From: Sphingomonas sp. SCN 67-18 | Lineage (GTDB): Bacteria; Pseudomonadota; Alphaproteobacteria; Sphingomonadales; Sphingomonadaceae | Direction of reading: 5' to 3' | NCBI RefSeq assembly: GCF_001724715.1 | Contig: NZ_MEFG01000005.1 | Coordinates: 51,864 to 115,863, forward strand | DNA: 64,000 nt | Shown: piece by piece, positions 1 to 7,920 of the stretch | How positions within the stretch are numbered: position 1 is the stretch's first letter | Layout: the number at the start of each line of letters is the position of its first letter | Translations under genes and position numbers: made by a program | Notes under the pieces: generated by a model | Told to the model about the DNA's origin: nothing | Databases searched by the model: none | The model's input: only the letters and a program-made list of their open reading frames with translations

Positions 1-1
1 T

Positions 2-1294
2 TTCGGCATCGTCGGCATGGGCATCGCGGTGGTCACCACCCTGCTCACCCATTTCAACGCGACCATCGTCGAGATCGTCATCGCCATCGCCATCGGCGCG
101 GGCATCGGCCTCGTCACCGCGCGCAAGATCGCGATGACGGCGATGCCGCAGCTCGTTGCCGCCTTTCACTCGCTGGTCGGCCTGGCGGCGGTGCTGGTGG
201 CGGCGGCCGCCTATCTCAACCCGCAGGCCTTCGGCATCGCGGACGCGGCGGGGCAGATCCTCGCGGTCAGCCGGATCGAGATGGGGCTTGGCGTGGCGAT
301 CGGCGCGATCACCTTTTCCGGCTCGGTCATCGCCTTCCTGAAACTGAACGGCAACATGTCGGGCAAGCCGATCACGCTGCCCGCGCGCCATGTCATCAAC
401 CTCGGCACGCTGGCCGCGATCCTGGGGCTGATCGCCTATTTCCTCACCGATCAGAGCCCCTGGGTGTTCTGGACGGTGACGGCGCTGTCCTTCCTCATCG
501 GTTTCCTGCTGATCATCCCGATCGGCGGCGCGGACATGCCGGTGGTGGTGTCGATGCTCAACAGCTATTCCGGCTGGGCGGCGGCGGCGATGGGCTTCAC
601 CCTGCACAACACCGCGATGATCATCACCGGCGCGCTGGTCGGCTCGTCCGGCGCCATCCTCTCCTACATCATGTGCCGGGCAATGAACCGGAGTTTCATC
701 AGCGTCATCGCCGGCGGCTTCGGCGGCGATTCCGCCGGTGGCGCGGCCGCGGCGGCGACGGACCGGCCGTGGAAGCGGGGATCGTCCGAGGATGCGGCCT
801 TCCTGATGAGCCAGGCCGAGCAGGTCATCATCGTGCCCGGATACGGCATGGCCGTGGCGCAGGCGCAGCATGCGCTGAGGGAGATGGGCGACAAGCTGAA
901 GGAACATGGTGTCACCGTGAAATACGCCATCCACCCCGTCGCCGGGCGTATGCCGGGGCACATGAACGTGCTGCTGGCCGAGGCCAACGTGCCCTATGAC
1001 GATGTGTTCGAGCTGGAGGACATCAACAGCGAGTTCGCGCGCAGCGACGTGGCCTTCGTCATCGGCGCCAACGACGTGACCAACCCGGCGGCGAAGACCG
1101 ACAAATCCTCGCCCATCTACGGCATGCCCATCCTCGACGTCGAAAAGGCCAAGACGGTGCTGTTCGTGAAGCGGTCCATGGGCGGGGTCGGCTATGCCGG
1201 CGTCGACAATGACGTTTTCTACCGCGACAACACCATGATGCTGCTCGCCGACGCCAAGAAGATGGTCGAGGAAATCGTCAAGTCGCTCGACTGA
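2..1294 (+). CDS. pntB: NAD(P) transhydrogenase subunit beta, 5' end outside the window
   Basis: Beta subunit of the proton-translocating NAD(P) transhydrogenase, an inner-membrane enzyme that reduces NADP+ with NADH using the proton gradient. The frame is open from base 2, so the start lies upstream; compared with E. coli PntB about 35 N-terminal residues are missing. The first half is a run of hydrophobic helices containing the family signature GGADMPVVVSMLNSYSGWAA, followed by the membrane-exit segment ALVGSSGAILSYIMC. The second half is the NADP(H)-binding domain III with PGYGMAVAQAQ, HPVAGRMPGHMNVLLAEA, VIGANDVTNPAA and KRSMGGVGYAG. The stop at 1292-1294 is followed directly by a strong hairpin. 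The pntA genes would be expected upstream. Identity is very secure. Confidence 0.97.
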   Translation, partial: FGIVGMGIAVVTTLLTHFNATIVEIVIAIAIGAGIGLVTARKIAMTAMPQLVAAFHSLVGLAAVLVAAAAYLNPQAFGIADAAGQILAVSRIEMGLGVAIGAITFSGSVIAFLKLNGNMSGKPITLPARHVINLGTLAAILGLIAYFLTDQSPWVFWTVTALSFLIGFLLIIPIGGADMPVVVSMLNSYSGWAAAAMGFTLHNTAMIITGALVGSSGAILSYIMCRAMNRSFISVIAGGFGGDSAGGAAAAATDRPWKRGSSEDAAFLMSQAEQVIIVPGYGMAVAQAQHALREMGDKLKEHGVTVKYAIHPVAGRMPGHMNVLLAEANVPYDDVFELEDINSEFARSDVAFVIGANDVTNPAAKTDKSSPIYGMPILDVEKAKTVLFVKRSMGGVGYAGVDNDVFYRDNTMMLLADAKKMVEEIVKSLD

Positions 1295-1306
1295 CCGGCT
1301 CTCGGC

Positions 1307-1340
1307 CGGTCGATCCCGCCTGATCGCGCGGGATCGACCG
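1307..1340 (+). terminator. Hairpin terminator after pntB
   Basis: A perfect 13-bp inverted repeat (left arm 1307-1319 CGGTCGATCCCGC, right arm 1328-1340) with an 8-base loop starts 12 bases after the pntB stop. There is only a short T-containing tail, so it is a GC-rich hairpin terminator of the kind common in high-GC genomes rather than a classical U-tract terminator. Confidence 0.7.
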
Positions 1341-1392
1341 TTCCGGACCAATCGCCGTTCAATTCCGGCGCCGGGCGGCCGTCCCGTCCGGC

Positions 1393-1806
1393 ATGGATAT
1401 CGACGCGCAACGGGCAAGGGCGCTCAACGCCTTGATCGCCGCGACCCGCCGGGACGAGCGGGCGATGCGGCTGCAACATTGGCTGATGCAGCTCGCCGGG
1501 CTGCTCGGCCACGCACGCGATACGCTGGACCGTCATGGCCTGAACAGCGGCCCGCTGCGCCGCGCCATCGCGGATGCCGCGCGGGAGGCGCTGGCGCTGG
1601 AGCAGGGTTTACGGCGTGATCGCGCGCGGCTGAAACGGCGAATGGCCGTGCTCACGCGGGCCAGCGCCGGGGACGCGGATGGAATTGTTCGATCCGTTAT
1701 GGATGAAGATTCCGGGTTGCCCCCGCACAGCCAAGCTGCTGAAATCGGCATGGTAAACAAAATATCCGGAATGGACCAACGGGGGGCTGACCTTCCTCCG
1801 AAATGA
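1393..1806 (+). CDS. Hypothetical protein, alanine/arginine-rich
   Basis: A 137-residue reading frame between pntB and the winged-helix gene. The first 90 residues are helical and rich in Ala, Arg and Leu, with no motif I recognise. The last 35 residues are less protein-like, and the underlying DNA (about 1740-1800) is more AT-rich, as in intergenic DNA. There is no clear ribosome binding site before the ATG. It may be a small lineage-specific protein or a chance frame in GC-rich DNA. Confidence 0.35.
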   Translation: MDIDAQRARALNALIAATRRDERAMRLQHWLMQLAGLLGHARDTLDRHGLNSGPLRRAIADAAREALALEQGLRRDRARLKRRMAVLTRASAGDADGIVRSVMDEDSGLPPHSQAAEIGMVNKISGMDQRGADLPPK

Positions 1807-1845
1807 TTGCACTGTCGGGAACAGAAGCTGAACAAGGGTCGCGCT

Positions 1846-2793
1846 ATGGATGGTTTCAACAATGAGGGGGTGCGTTATGACGACGCGCCCACGCTCCTGA
1901 TTTTCGGGAATGACCCCGGTGCGCGCGCGGTCGCGGCGGAGGCGGTGGCGAATGTGGGCGGCCGGGTGAGTGCGGCCCTGCCCATCGCGGCTGCCGGCGG
2001 GCGGCTGTCGGCGCAGGTGCGGGTCGACGCGGTGATGGTCGAGCTGGATGAGGATGGGGGCGCCGCGCAGGAGGGGCTGGTCGAACAGGTCAACGCCATG
2101 GCGCGGGACGGGGCGATCTCGGCCGTGATCTCCATGCCGCTTTCCCTGATCGACGCGGTGATGGCGCGGGTGGACCAGGGCAATGTCACCCTGCTGTGCG
2201 AGCCGACCGTGCTGGAACGGGCGACGGCGATCGGGCTGGCCTGCGCGAACCGGCGGCGGCGGCTGCACGATGTTGGGGTGGAGGCGGATGCGGACCGGCT
2301 GCAACGGCTGAGCGAGGAAGTGGGACGGATCGCCCGGGCGCTGGCGCAATTGTCCGAAACCCAGCCTGAGGCGGCGCGCACGCGGTCCATGGCACGGGAA
2401 ATGCCCCAGCAGTTCCGCGCCGAGCCGGGCGTCCTGCTGGATCGGCCTTTGACCTCCGCCACGGTGCGCACCGTGATCCGCATCCGGCGGCTGCGTGACC
2501 AGTTTTTCGCGGATACGCTGTTCGCCGATCCGGCCTGGGACATGCTGCTCGACCTGATGGCGGCGCGGATCGACCGGCAGGCGGTGGCGGTGTCCAGCCT
2601 GTGCATCGCGGCGGCGGTACCGGCGACGACTGCGCTGCGCTGGATCCGCATGATGACCGAACATCATATGTTCGTCAGGCGCGCGGACCCGGAGGACGGG
2701 CGGCGCATCTTCATCGAATTGTCGGATGCCGCGGCGGAAGGGATGACCGCCTTTTTTGCCGCCGCCCGCCGCACCGGCGCCCTGTCCGTCTAG
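1846..2793 (+). CDS. Winged-helix (MarR-like) DNA-binding protein
   Basis: A 315-residue protein starting at the ATG at 1846. A TTG 39 bases upstream is in frame, but the ATG has an AAGG-type site before it. The N-terminal part (residues 1-140) looks like a degenerate receiver or GAF-like alpha/beta domain beginning with a TLLIFGNDPGARAV strand-helix. A charged linker follows, and the C-terminal 100 residues form a winged helix (VSSLCIAAAVPATTALRWIRMM, then a wing MFVRRADPEDGRRIFIELS) of MarR type. It probably regulates transcription; targets are unknown. It lies just upstream of the tRNA used by the prophage. Confidence 0.75.
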   Translation: MDGFNNEGVRYDDAPTLLIFGNDPGARAVAAEAVANVGGRVSAALPIAAAGGRLSAQVRVDAVMVELDEDGGAAQEGLVEQVNAMARDGAISAVISMPLSLIDAVMARVDQGNVTLLCEPTVLERATAIGLACANRRRRLHDVGVEADADRLQRLSEEVGRIARALAQLSETQPEAARTRSMAREMPQQFRAEPGVLLDRPLTSATVRTVIRIRRLRDQFFADTLFADPAWDMLLDLMAARIDRQAVAVSSLCIAAAVPATTALRWIRMMTEHHMFVRRADPEDGRRIFIELSDAAAEGMTAFFAAARRTGALSV

Positions 2794-2834
2794 CCGCTTG
2801 CCCCCGCCGCGCCAATTTGGCAGGGCGGCCGGGA

Positions 2835-2910
2835 GGGCGCTTAGCTCAGTTGGTAGAGCGCTTCCTTTACACGGAAGATGTCGGCGGTTCGAGCCCGTCA
2901 GCGCCCACCA
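2835..2910 (+). tRNA. tRNA-Val (anticodon TAC)
   Basis: A 76-base cloverleaf. The acceptor arms GGGCGCT and AGCGCCC pair perfectly, followed by A and an encoded CCA. The D arm is TTAGCTCAGTTGGTAGAGC, the anticodon stem is CTTCC/GGAAG with loop TTTACAC (anticodon TAC, valine), and the T arm contains GGTTCGAGCCC. The 3' half from 2861 onward is also the attL core, so the present 3' half of this gene came from the phage and restores an intact tRNA. Confidence 0.97.
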
Positions 2911-2911
2911 T
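2861..2911. repeat. attL core, 51-bp direct repeat
   Basis: The 51 bases starting CTTCCTTTACACGGAAGATG are identical to 47735-47785. They cover the anticodon arm to the 3' end of tRNA-Val plus one base. This is the standard signature of a tyrosine integrase that recombines in a tRNA gene. The other copy has no 5' half of the tRNA, so it is a remnant. Confidence 0.95.
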
Positions 2912-4135
2912 TTAAGCCTTAGTATTTTCTACGTTTTCCTTGGGTTTGTCAATCACTATCGTCGGCTTATTCCCAACTTTGGTCCGCAAATGGTCAGCAA
3001 GCCAAGCCTCTGAAGCGGCCATGACCTCGGTGTAAATTGTGGTCAGCGTCGATTCGGCATTCGCGAGATAATTGGGATCGTATTTGGCGTAGACCTCGGT
3101 CGTGCGGTTCATCGCCACATGTCCGAGCAGCCCACTAATCTCCTGTGCCGGCACGCCTCTTCGACGAAGTTCGGTCGCAATCGTATGGCGGATCGTTTTG
3201 GGCACGCTGTCGGCCGGGAGTTCCAGCGCGCGGCGCAGGGTGCGCCAGGCGGTACGCCGCGACCGGACTGGCGGGTGTGGAGACTTGACCCACGCTTTCA
3301 GCACCATAGCAAACGGTTTGATGACCGGCACGACGGGATTGTGCTTTTTCGTCCTGGGCCATGATGCCGGATGGATATCCAAGAGCGGAGGTTGCCACTG
3401 GTCCGCCGGAATCATCGATAGCCCAGCCTCCGGGCGGCAGGCGGTTGCGATCATCAACAGGATCCAACGGTGGGTGGCGATGTCGTCTTTTGTGAAGCCG
3501 ACAATTGCGCCGAGCTGTTCGACCGTGAATCGAAGGTCGCGCGGCATCGATCGTTGCGATGTTGGCATGGACTGGATCTTCGGGGCATATGGGATTCGTC
3601 CCGCAGCCACCGCATGGTTCAGCGCGGCGCGGATATCGACAAGATTGCGCTGCACGCTTTCCCCACGAAGGCCGGCGGACGTGTGATTATAGACCTTGCC
3701 GAACCATGGAACGGAATGGCTATGCGGGGCCATCCGCCACTTGATGAATCGCGCGATGACCGACTGCGTAAGCTCCGCGACCGTTGCGTTCGATCCGATT
3801 TCGTCCTGCATCAGGAAGCCCACGAAAGCGCGCAGGGAGCCCGCGATAGTGACCGCGCTATCGACGTGCCGCCCATGCTCTTCATATGCGAGGATGAGTT
3901 GCGGGATGACCTTGGCTTCGTCGAGGGGCTGGAGCTTGCGCGCCCGCACCTTCTCGACTGTTGCATGGATGATCGGTTTCGCATCTTCTAGGCTGCGCTG
4001 CTTAGTGCTGCGATAGATGACCGATCGAGACTTGGGAGCGTAGCTGGCGATCTGCCAGATGTCGGGCGCTTTGCCGTCCCGCCGCTTGTCGAGCCAGTAA
4101 TCCCCGACGATGTAGGGCGATGTGTCGCGACCCAT
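2912..4135 (-). CDS. int: Tyrosine-type site-specific integrase
   Basis: A 407-residue integrase that would recombine attP with the tRNA-Val attB. The C-terminal catalytic domain shows the first arginine in ATACRPEAGL (about residue 255), a basic strand with KKHNPVVPV, the IRHTIATELRRRG box (His and second Arg), LLGH, and the nucleophile region with VYAKYDP. The N-terminal 180 residues hold the arm- and core-binding domains. The stop codon lies immediately next to the attL core. The start at 4135 overlaps the upstream small gene by about 150 bp, which is unusual. It is the last gene of the leftward early operon. Confidence 0.95.
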   Translation of the reverse strand: MGRDTSPYIVGDYWLDKRRDGKAPDIWQIASYAPKSRSVIYRSTKQRSLEDAKPIIHATVEKVRARKLQPLDEAKVIPQLILAYEEHGRHVDSAVTIAGSLRAFVGFLMQDEIGSNATVAELTQSVIARFIKWRMAPHSHSVPWFGKVYNHTSAGLRGESVQRNLVDIRAALNHAVAAGRIPYAPKIQSMPTSQRSMPRDLRFTVEQLGAIVGFTKDDIATHRWILLMIATACRPEAGLSMIPADQWQPPLLDIHPASWPRTKKHNPVVPVIKPFAMVLKAWVKSPHPPVRSRRTAWRTLRRALELPADSVPKTIRHTIATELRRRGVPAQEISGLLGHVAMNRTTEVYAKYDPNYLANAESTLTTIYTEVMAASEAWLADHLRTKVGNKPTIVIDKPKENVENTKA

Positions 4136-4287
4136 GATTCCGTAAGCTCCTGGTTCTCTGCTTCACTGGCGATGGCGAGCGCGCCCAATGCGGCCCACGC
4201 CTGCAATTCTTCGAAGGTGAAGCGCACTCCGGTCTCGTTACGCAATGCCCGCCGATATTTGCGTGCTATCCTGCCGATGTCGCTCAC
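3988..4287 (-). CDS. Small phage protein overlapping the integrase start
   Basis: A GTG start at 4287 overlaps the stop of the nuclease gene (GTGA coupling). The first 50 residues (beginning SDIGRIARKYRRAL, then RFTFEELQAWAALGALAI) look like a genuine helical protein. The last 45 residues are low-complexity Ser/Thr/Pro sequence read antiphase inside the integrase gene. Position next to int would suit an excisionase or a regulator, but no motif confirms this. Either the overlap is real or the frame once ended earlier. Confidence 0.5.
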   Translation of the reverse strand: MSDIGRIARKYRRALRNETGVRFTFEELQAWAALGALAIASEAENQELTESWVATHRPTSSGITGSTSGGTAKRPTSGRSPATLPSLDRSSIAALSSAA

Positions 4288-4649
4288 CGCCCGCACTCCT
4301 TCCAAATTCTCAGCCCGTTGTCCCAATCCCGGCGATAGATCGCAAAGCCACCCGCGAGCTGGGCACAGGACAAATCTCGGCCATTGACGCGAACCCGCGC
4401 GATGGTGCGCCCGTAGCGGTCCTTGGCGATGCGCTCGATCTTGAGCGCCTTGCCTTCGATCAGGCGGCGCAGGTTGTCCCTGGACGCGATGGGATCACCC
4501 GGTGCGCAGTGACGGCCACGGGGATGGCAGCCTCCCAGTTCGGGAGCGTCCACGCCCAAGAGCCTCACCCGCTCACCGGAGCAAAGGCGGATGCTGTCAC
4601 CGTCTGTAGCGACGGGCGCGCAGGCGAGGGCGGCGGCTAGGAGGATCAT
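4284..4649 (-). CDS. Thermonuclease (SNase)-like secreted protein
   Basis: A 121-residue protein with a short hydrophobic N-terminus that may act as a signal peptide, followed by a staphylococcal-nuclease fold: DGDSIRLCSGERVRLLGVDAPE, a CAPG segment, SRDNLRRLIEGK, DRYGRTIARVRVNG and LSCAQLAGGFAIYR. The Asp, Arg and Glu positions of the family (RLLGVDAPE; DRYGRT) are present. It is translationally coupled to the SLOG gene upstream (ATGA overlap). Homologues are widespread in prophages; a role in nucleic-acid degradation is inferred only from the fold. Confidence 0.8.
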   Translation of the reverse strand: MILLAAALACAPVATDGDSIRLCSGERVRLLGVDAPELGGCHPRGRHCAPGDPIASRDNLRRLIEGKALKIERIAKDRYGRTIARVRVNGRDLSCAQLAGGFAIYRRDWDNGLRIWKECGR

Positions 4650-5032
4650 TGGGGCGCTCTCTCAATGGGGCTGCGAACTGGTCGAACGCCACGCTCGTCA
4701 CGCACAAGGATTTCACGACGTCGTGCCTGCTCAACGCAATTCTCGGTTCCACGCCCGCCGGGAAAAGCGATGACCTTGTAAACCTCGATCAAGTCGAGCA
4801 TCCAGCCATTGCGGATAGGGCCAGCGCCGCGCCCATAATGGTTGAAGTTCGCTTTTATCCCGATGCAGGGGACGCCATTATCCGCGCACCATCTGGCCGC
4901 CATCGCGTCGGCACCGCCATACGGGCATTCACCCTGCACGATCGCACCCGGCCGCTCTTCGTCCAGCACGCGCTTCACATGATCATAATTATCGTAGGAT
5001 CTGCCACCGGTGACGGCGAATATCAGTTTCAT
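4646..5032 (-). CDS. SLOG-family protein (YspA/DUF2493-like)
   Basis: A 128-residue Rossmann-type SLOG protein. It starts MKLIFAVTGGRSYDNYDHV and has the diagnostic GECPYGGADAMAARW glycine-rich ligand loop and AFPGGRGTENCVEQARR near the C-terminus. SLOG proteins bind nucleotide-derived ligands; some work in nucleotide-signalling or conflict systems. It sits in a coupled chain (ATGA overlaps on both sides) in the leftward early operon, next to a nuclease-like gene. Ligand and partner are unknown. Confidence 0.82.
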   Translation of the reverse strand: MKLIFAVTGGRSYDNYDHVKRVLDEERPGAIVQGECPYGGADAMAARWCADNGVPCIGIKANFNHYGRGAGPIRNGWMLDLIEVYKVIAFPGGRGTENCVEQARRREILVRDERGVRPVRSPIERAPQ

Positions 5033-5163
5033 TGCCCGACAACCTTTCGCGGCCGGTCGCTGAACGCCAGCGGGAACACAGCCCGGCCGTCATTGTCGTA
5101 GCGCTGGCTGCGGCGATAGGCGTCGCTATCACGGTAGCTGCGAACTCTGGCTTCCTGCGTCAT
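5029..5163 (-). CDS. 44-residue phage protein
   Basis: A short frame (MTQEARVRSYRDSDAYRRSQ at the N-terminus) whose stop overlaps the start of the SLOG gene as ATGA, matching the coupling pattern of this operon. It is basic, hydrophilic and has no recognised domain. The ribosome binding site is weak. Confidence 0.5.
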   Translation of the reverse strand: MTQEARVRSYRDSDAYRRSQRYDNDGRAVFPLAFSDRPRKVVGQ

Positions 5164-5211
5164 GAAAATAATGGAGCGCTTGTTAAGCTAGTCCTCCATC
5201 CTCCCTTGGAA

Positions 5212-5640
5212 TTAAGCGGCTTCACCTTCGCGGCGAAGATCGGTCACGTCACACCCAAGCCAATGGCTCAGCGTGTTCAGCGACCAGTCTATGAATTTGG
5301 CGCGATCGGGCTCGGTCATCTGGGCGAACCCAATGCTGTCGTAATCCTTGATCGTCTCGCCACTGGGCAGCGTCACGACCTTGACCAGGCCGTAGCGATC
5401 CTTGAGCACCTTATGCAGAAGCTCGGTGGTCAGGCCCGGCGCTCGCTCGTCCAGCATGGGGGCGGCGACGCCAAGGCACGACCAATAGAGCGCATTACGG
5501 CGGACATTGCCTCGGGTTCGGGTGATGCGGACGCGAACGGGCTGATCATCGATTGCCGCGAGCGCGTCCTCTGCCGCTCTGCCCGCCGGCCGAAGCCCGC
5601 CCAGCACCTTGCGAAAGAGCATGATCGGTTCGTCAGACAT
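5212..5640 (-). CDS. NinB/DUF1367-like phage recombination-region protein
   Basis: A 142-residue protein from the ATG at 5640, which overlaps the upstream HNH gene by 8 bases. After an N-terminal segment it has RVRITRTRGNVRRNALYWSC, resembling the beta strand and RN-x-LYW helix start of NinB or DUF1367 phage proteins. A charged helix LLHKVLKDRYGLV and a C-terminal SLNTLSHWLGCDVTDLRRE follow. Such proteins accompany phage annealing systems and bind single-stranded DNA or assist recombination. The assignment is by pattern only; it sits in an ERF - HNH - NinB-like recombination cluster. Confidence 0.55.
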   Translation of the reverse strand: MSDEPIMLFRKVLGGLRPAGRAAEDALAAIDDQPVRVRITRTRGNVRRNALYWSCLGVAAPMLDERAPGLTTELLHKVLKDRYGLVKVVTLPSGETIKDYDSIGFAQMTEPDRAKFIDWSLNTLSHWLGCDVTDLRREGEAA

Positions 5641-5959
5641 GTCGGTTCTCCCACAGGTCAATCGCGTTTTCGGCAATATCCACGCCGGTTTTCAGCTTGA
5701 AGGCAGCTTCCGACCCCAGTCCATGAACGCCGCTGTCGCCACGGTGGCATTCAGCGCAGAGCGGGACGACAAAGCGATTGTCACGCCGCCGGATCTTGCC
5801 GGGCACCTTCATCGCGTGGTGAATTTCGACTTTCCAGGCCCCGCAGCCGATGCAGATCATCGACGCCACGCGGTCCAGGTGGCGCTGCTCCTCGACCGTC
5901 GGCCGGGCAGCTGCGCGCGGCTTGATCCGCACATGCTTGGCGAGTTTGGCGAACATCAT
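5633..5959 (-). CDS. HNH-like nuclease of the Ref type
   Basis: A 108-residue protein with CIGCGAWKVEIHHAMKV, a second pair of zinc ligands in PLCAECHRGDSGVHGLG, and an Asn/His-rich beta-beta-alpha arrangement typical of HNH nucleases. The C-terminal FKLKTGVDIAENAIDLWE matches the small phage Ref/RecA-dependent nuclease group. It would cut DNA during recombination or DNA metabolism. ATGA coupling links it to the upstream small gene; it is near the ERF gene, consistent with a recombination module. Confidence 0.75.
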   Translation of the reverse strand: MMFAKLAKHVRIKPRAAARPTVEEQRHLDRVASMICIGCGAWKVEIHHAMKVPGKIRRRDNRFVVPLCAECHRGDSGVHGLGSEAAFKLKTGVDIAENAIDLWENRHV

Positions 5960-6174
5960 CGGGCGTCCGGGGCAAAGCGCCCAGCGCCATCACGCCGCCG
6001 GCTTTCCGCCGGCCGGCGCTTGCCCAGATCATCCAGCGTCTCAATCGTTGGGGCACCACGATAGGTGCGCGCCCGATTGATCACGTTCAGCCGGGTTTCC
6101 GGGTCGCTCCAGTACCGCCGCTGCTTATTGGCGGCCATGCGCTGGCGGGTGGCGAGGGAGAGCTTGTAGGTCAT
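5956..6174 (-). CDS. 72-residue basic phage protein
   Basis: Starts MTYKLSLATRQRMAANKQRR at the ATG at 6174, one base before the stop of the ERF gene, and ends overlapping the HNH gene. It is strongly basic, with TRQRMAANKQRRYWSDPETR resembling a small DNA-binding or HNH-associated motif, but no family is recognised. Position in a tightly coupled chain supports that it is translated. Confidence 0.6.
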   Translation of the reverse strand: MTYKLSLATRQRMAANKQRRYWSDPETRLNVINRARTYRGAPTIETLDDLGKRRPAESRRRDGAGRFAPDAR

Positions 6175-6175
6175 G

Positions 6176-6898
6176 TCAGTACGGGATTTCGTCATCGAGA
6201 ACGGCTCGGCGGGCCTTGAAGGCATCCCCGATCGCCTTGTACATCGTCGCGTCCTCTTTCTTGGAGGCGTTGATGCGCTGCTTTTCGTTGTCCCGAAGCT
6301 TGTCCAGGGCGTCGTTGCTGGGCGATGAGGCTATGGTTTCGAGCAGCAGCGTGGCCCAATCGCCCCAACCGCCTTTCGGCGTCATGTCGGGAGCGTCGGC
6401 CTGCGCCTCAGTCGGGCGGACATCGTGCGTGGTCTCGTCGGCGTCGTTGTCTCCCTCCGTTGGGATCGCAAACGCCATGAACGCCGCATACTTATACGCT
6501 GCTGACATGGCCTTGTTGGTGGCCTTGTCGCCGCTATCCATTGCTTCGCCGAAGGTTCGGACCGTGTGCGTCGAACCGTCGCTGGTCGCAACGAAATCGA
6601 ACTCTGCCTCCACGGTGACGTAGAACAGCACGCTTTCGCGCTTGGTACCGTTATACTCCTTGATGCTGACGCGCTCGCGCATATCCCGGCTCACGATGCG
6701 GGGCAGGACGCACAGGCCATGCTTGGCGAGTAGCGGCGACAGAGCGCCGTACACCTGGTCGATGCCGCGGAACCTGTATTTCTGCTGTTCGTTCACGCCG
6801 TCCTTGGAAATGCCGACCTTAGCCAACTCTCCCTGGATTGCCGCGATTGCTGAATAGACCGCCGGCGGTGCGGCGACGATATTGGCCTGCGCATTCAT
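6176..6898 (-). CDS. erf: ERF-family single-strand annealing protein
   Basis: A 240-residue ERF recombinase, which anneals complementary single strands and can circularise or recombine phage DNA. The core matches the family: QKYRFRGIDQVYGALSPLLAKHGLCVLPR (split here as RFRGIDQVYGALSPLL and the following helix), ESVLFYVTVEAEFDFVATSDGS, then TFGEAMDSGDKATNKAMSAA and YKYAAFMAFAIPTEGD. The C-terminal 80 residues are variable and charged. ATGA coupling to the coiled-coil gene upstream. This is the central gene of the leftward recombination module. Confidence 0.92.
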   Translation of the reverse strand: MNAQANIVAAPPAVYSAIAAIQGELAKVGISKDGVNEQQKYRFRGIDQVYGALSPLLAKHGLCVLPRIVSRDMRERVSIKEYNGTKRESVLFYVTVEAEFDFVATSDGSTHTVRTFGEAMDSGDKATNKAMSAAYKYAAFMAFAIPTEGDNDADETTHDVRPTEAQADAPDMTPKGGWGDWATLLLETIASSPSNDALDKLRDNEKQRINASKKEDATMYKAIGDAFKARRAVLDDEIPY

Positions 6899-7695
6899 AC
6901 GACGAATCCTTCTGTGATATCGAAGCCGGGAATCTGACGGGCGCCTGCGCGAACGTCCTTGCGGGCCATGTCGAGCATCAGCGCCTCCATCTCGGCGCGG
7001 CGCTCGGGAAGCGGCCAGTAATGGCGCATCGCCAAAATTCCATCGGTAAGCGTCGGAGCCCAGACGGAGCGAAGCCCTAGCGCACGGGCGCCGAACTCGC
7101 TCTTGGCCTGTGGCTTGGCCTTCTCTGCGACCCGCGCCTCTATGACAGCGACCTTGGCTTCCTCGACCAACGTTTCGGCCTGTTCGCGCGCGCCCAGATC
7201 GCCCGCCTCGTTGGCGGCCTTGATCGCGGCAAGCGCCTCGTCGGCCTTCGCCTGGGCGACCGTCGCCGCCTTGCGGGCAATCTCAGCTTGCTCGTCGCGC
7301 AGCTTTTTCAGGAATGTTTCCTGCGCCTTCTTCGCGACGGTCTTGGCTGTATCCGCCTTTTCGAGGATCGGCTTGTACTTGGCCTGCACGGCGTTTGACG
7401 CTTCCATGTGCGGGCGCTTCTCAGCGTCGCGGGATGCGTCGGCGGCCTTCCATGCCTTATGCAGGCGGTCGATCAGGGTCGCGAGTGTGTCGGCCTGCGC
7501 TTGGTTCTCGATCTCAGCGCCGTCCAGCCAGTTCTTGGCCTCGTCGTACAGATCCTCGATATCCGCCTTGTGAGCGTCGAACGGGTCAGCCGGGGCATTA
7601 CTGCCGGCCTTTGCCCGATCGCGGGCCTCGGCGTCCGATCTGTCGAGAATATCCCCGACCGTCTCAGAGCTAGCGATGATTGCCTGTGCTTTCAT
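6895..7695 (-). CDS. Coiled-coil phage protein upstream of ERF
   Basis: A 266-residue protein from the ATG at 7695 with a GAGG site before it. The middle (residues 95-200) is almost pure Ala/Lys/Glu heptad-like sequence (KADTAKTVAKKAQETFLKKL; AQAKADEALAAIKAANEAGD), predicted as a long coiled coil. The C-terminus ends with WAPTLTDGILAMRHYWPLPE and a short helix. Proteins like this often sit directly upstream of ERF or RecT genes and may assist annealing, but no enzymatic motif is visible. Confidence 0.75.
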   Translation of the reverse strand: MKAQAIIASSETVGDILDRSDAEARDRAKAGSNAPADPFDAHKADIEDLYDEAKNWLDGAEIENQAQADTLATLIDRLHKAWKAADASRDAEKRPHMEASNAVQAKYKPILEKADTAKTVAKKAQETFLKKLRDEQAEIARKAATVAQAKADEALAAIKAANEAGDLGAREQAETLVEEAKVAVIEARVAEKAKPQAKSEFGARALGLRSVWAPTLTDGILAMRHYWPLPERRAEMEALMLDMARKDVRAGARQIPGFDITEGFVV

Positions 7696-7704
7696 CTTCA
7701 ATCC

Positions 7705-7920
7705 TCAATATTGCCGAGCGTCGCGGCAATCGGCGCATTCCAGAATGTTGGGCAGGGGTGGTACTTCGCCGCATGTGATGCAGAGGCCGGCGCGCTCCCT
7801 CTCTCGCATAAGGCGAAGCCTGCGACGCGCCCACAGCTCGATCGTGAGGCCAGCGCACGCTGCTCCGAACAACCAAACACCGATGATTGCGAGAGACCAC
7901 GCTGCTTGGTAGGCGGTCAC
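7705..7920 (-). CDS. Small membrane protein with a CxxC zinc-ribbon tail
   Basis: Start GTG at 7920 overlaps the stop of the upstream gene (GTGA). One transmembrane helix (SLAIIGVWLFGAACAGLTIEL) is followed by an Arg-rich stop-transfer and two CxxC pairs (CITCGEV and CADC) that could bind zinc. 71 residues; function unknown. Confidence 0.6.
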   Translation of the reverse strand: MTAYQAAWSLAIIGVWLFGAACAGLTIELWARRRLRLMRERERAGLCITCGEVPPLPNILECADCRDARQY

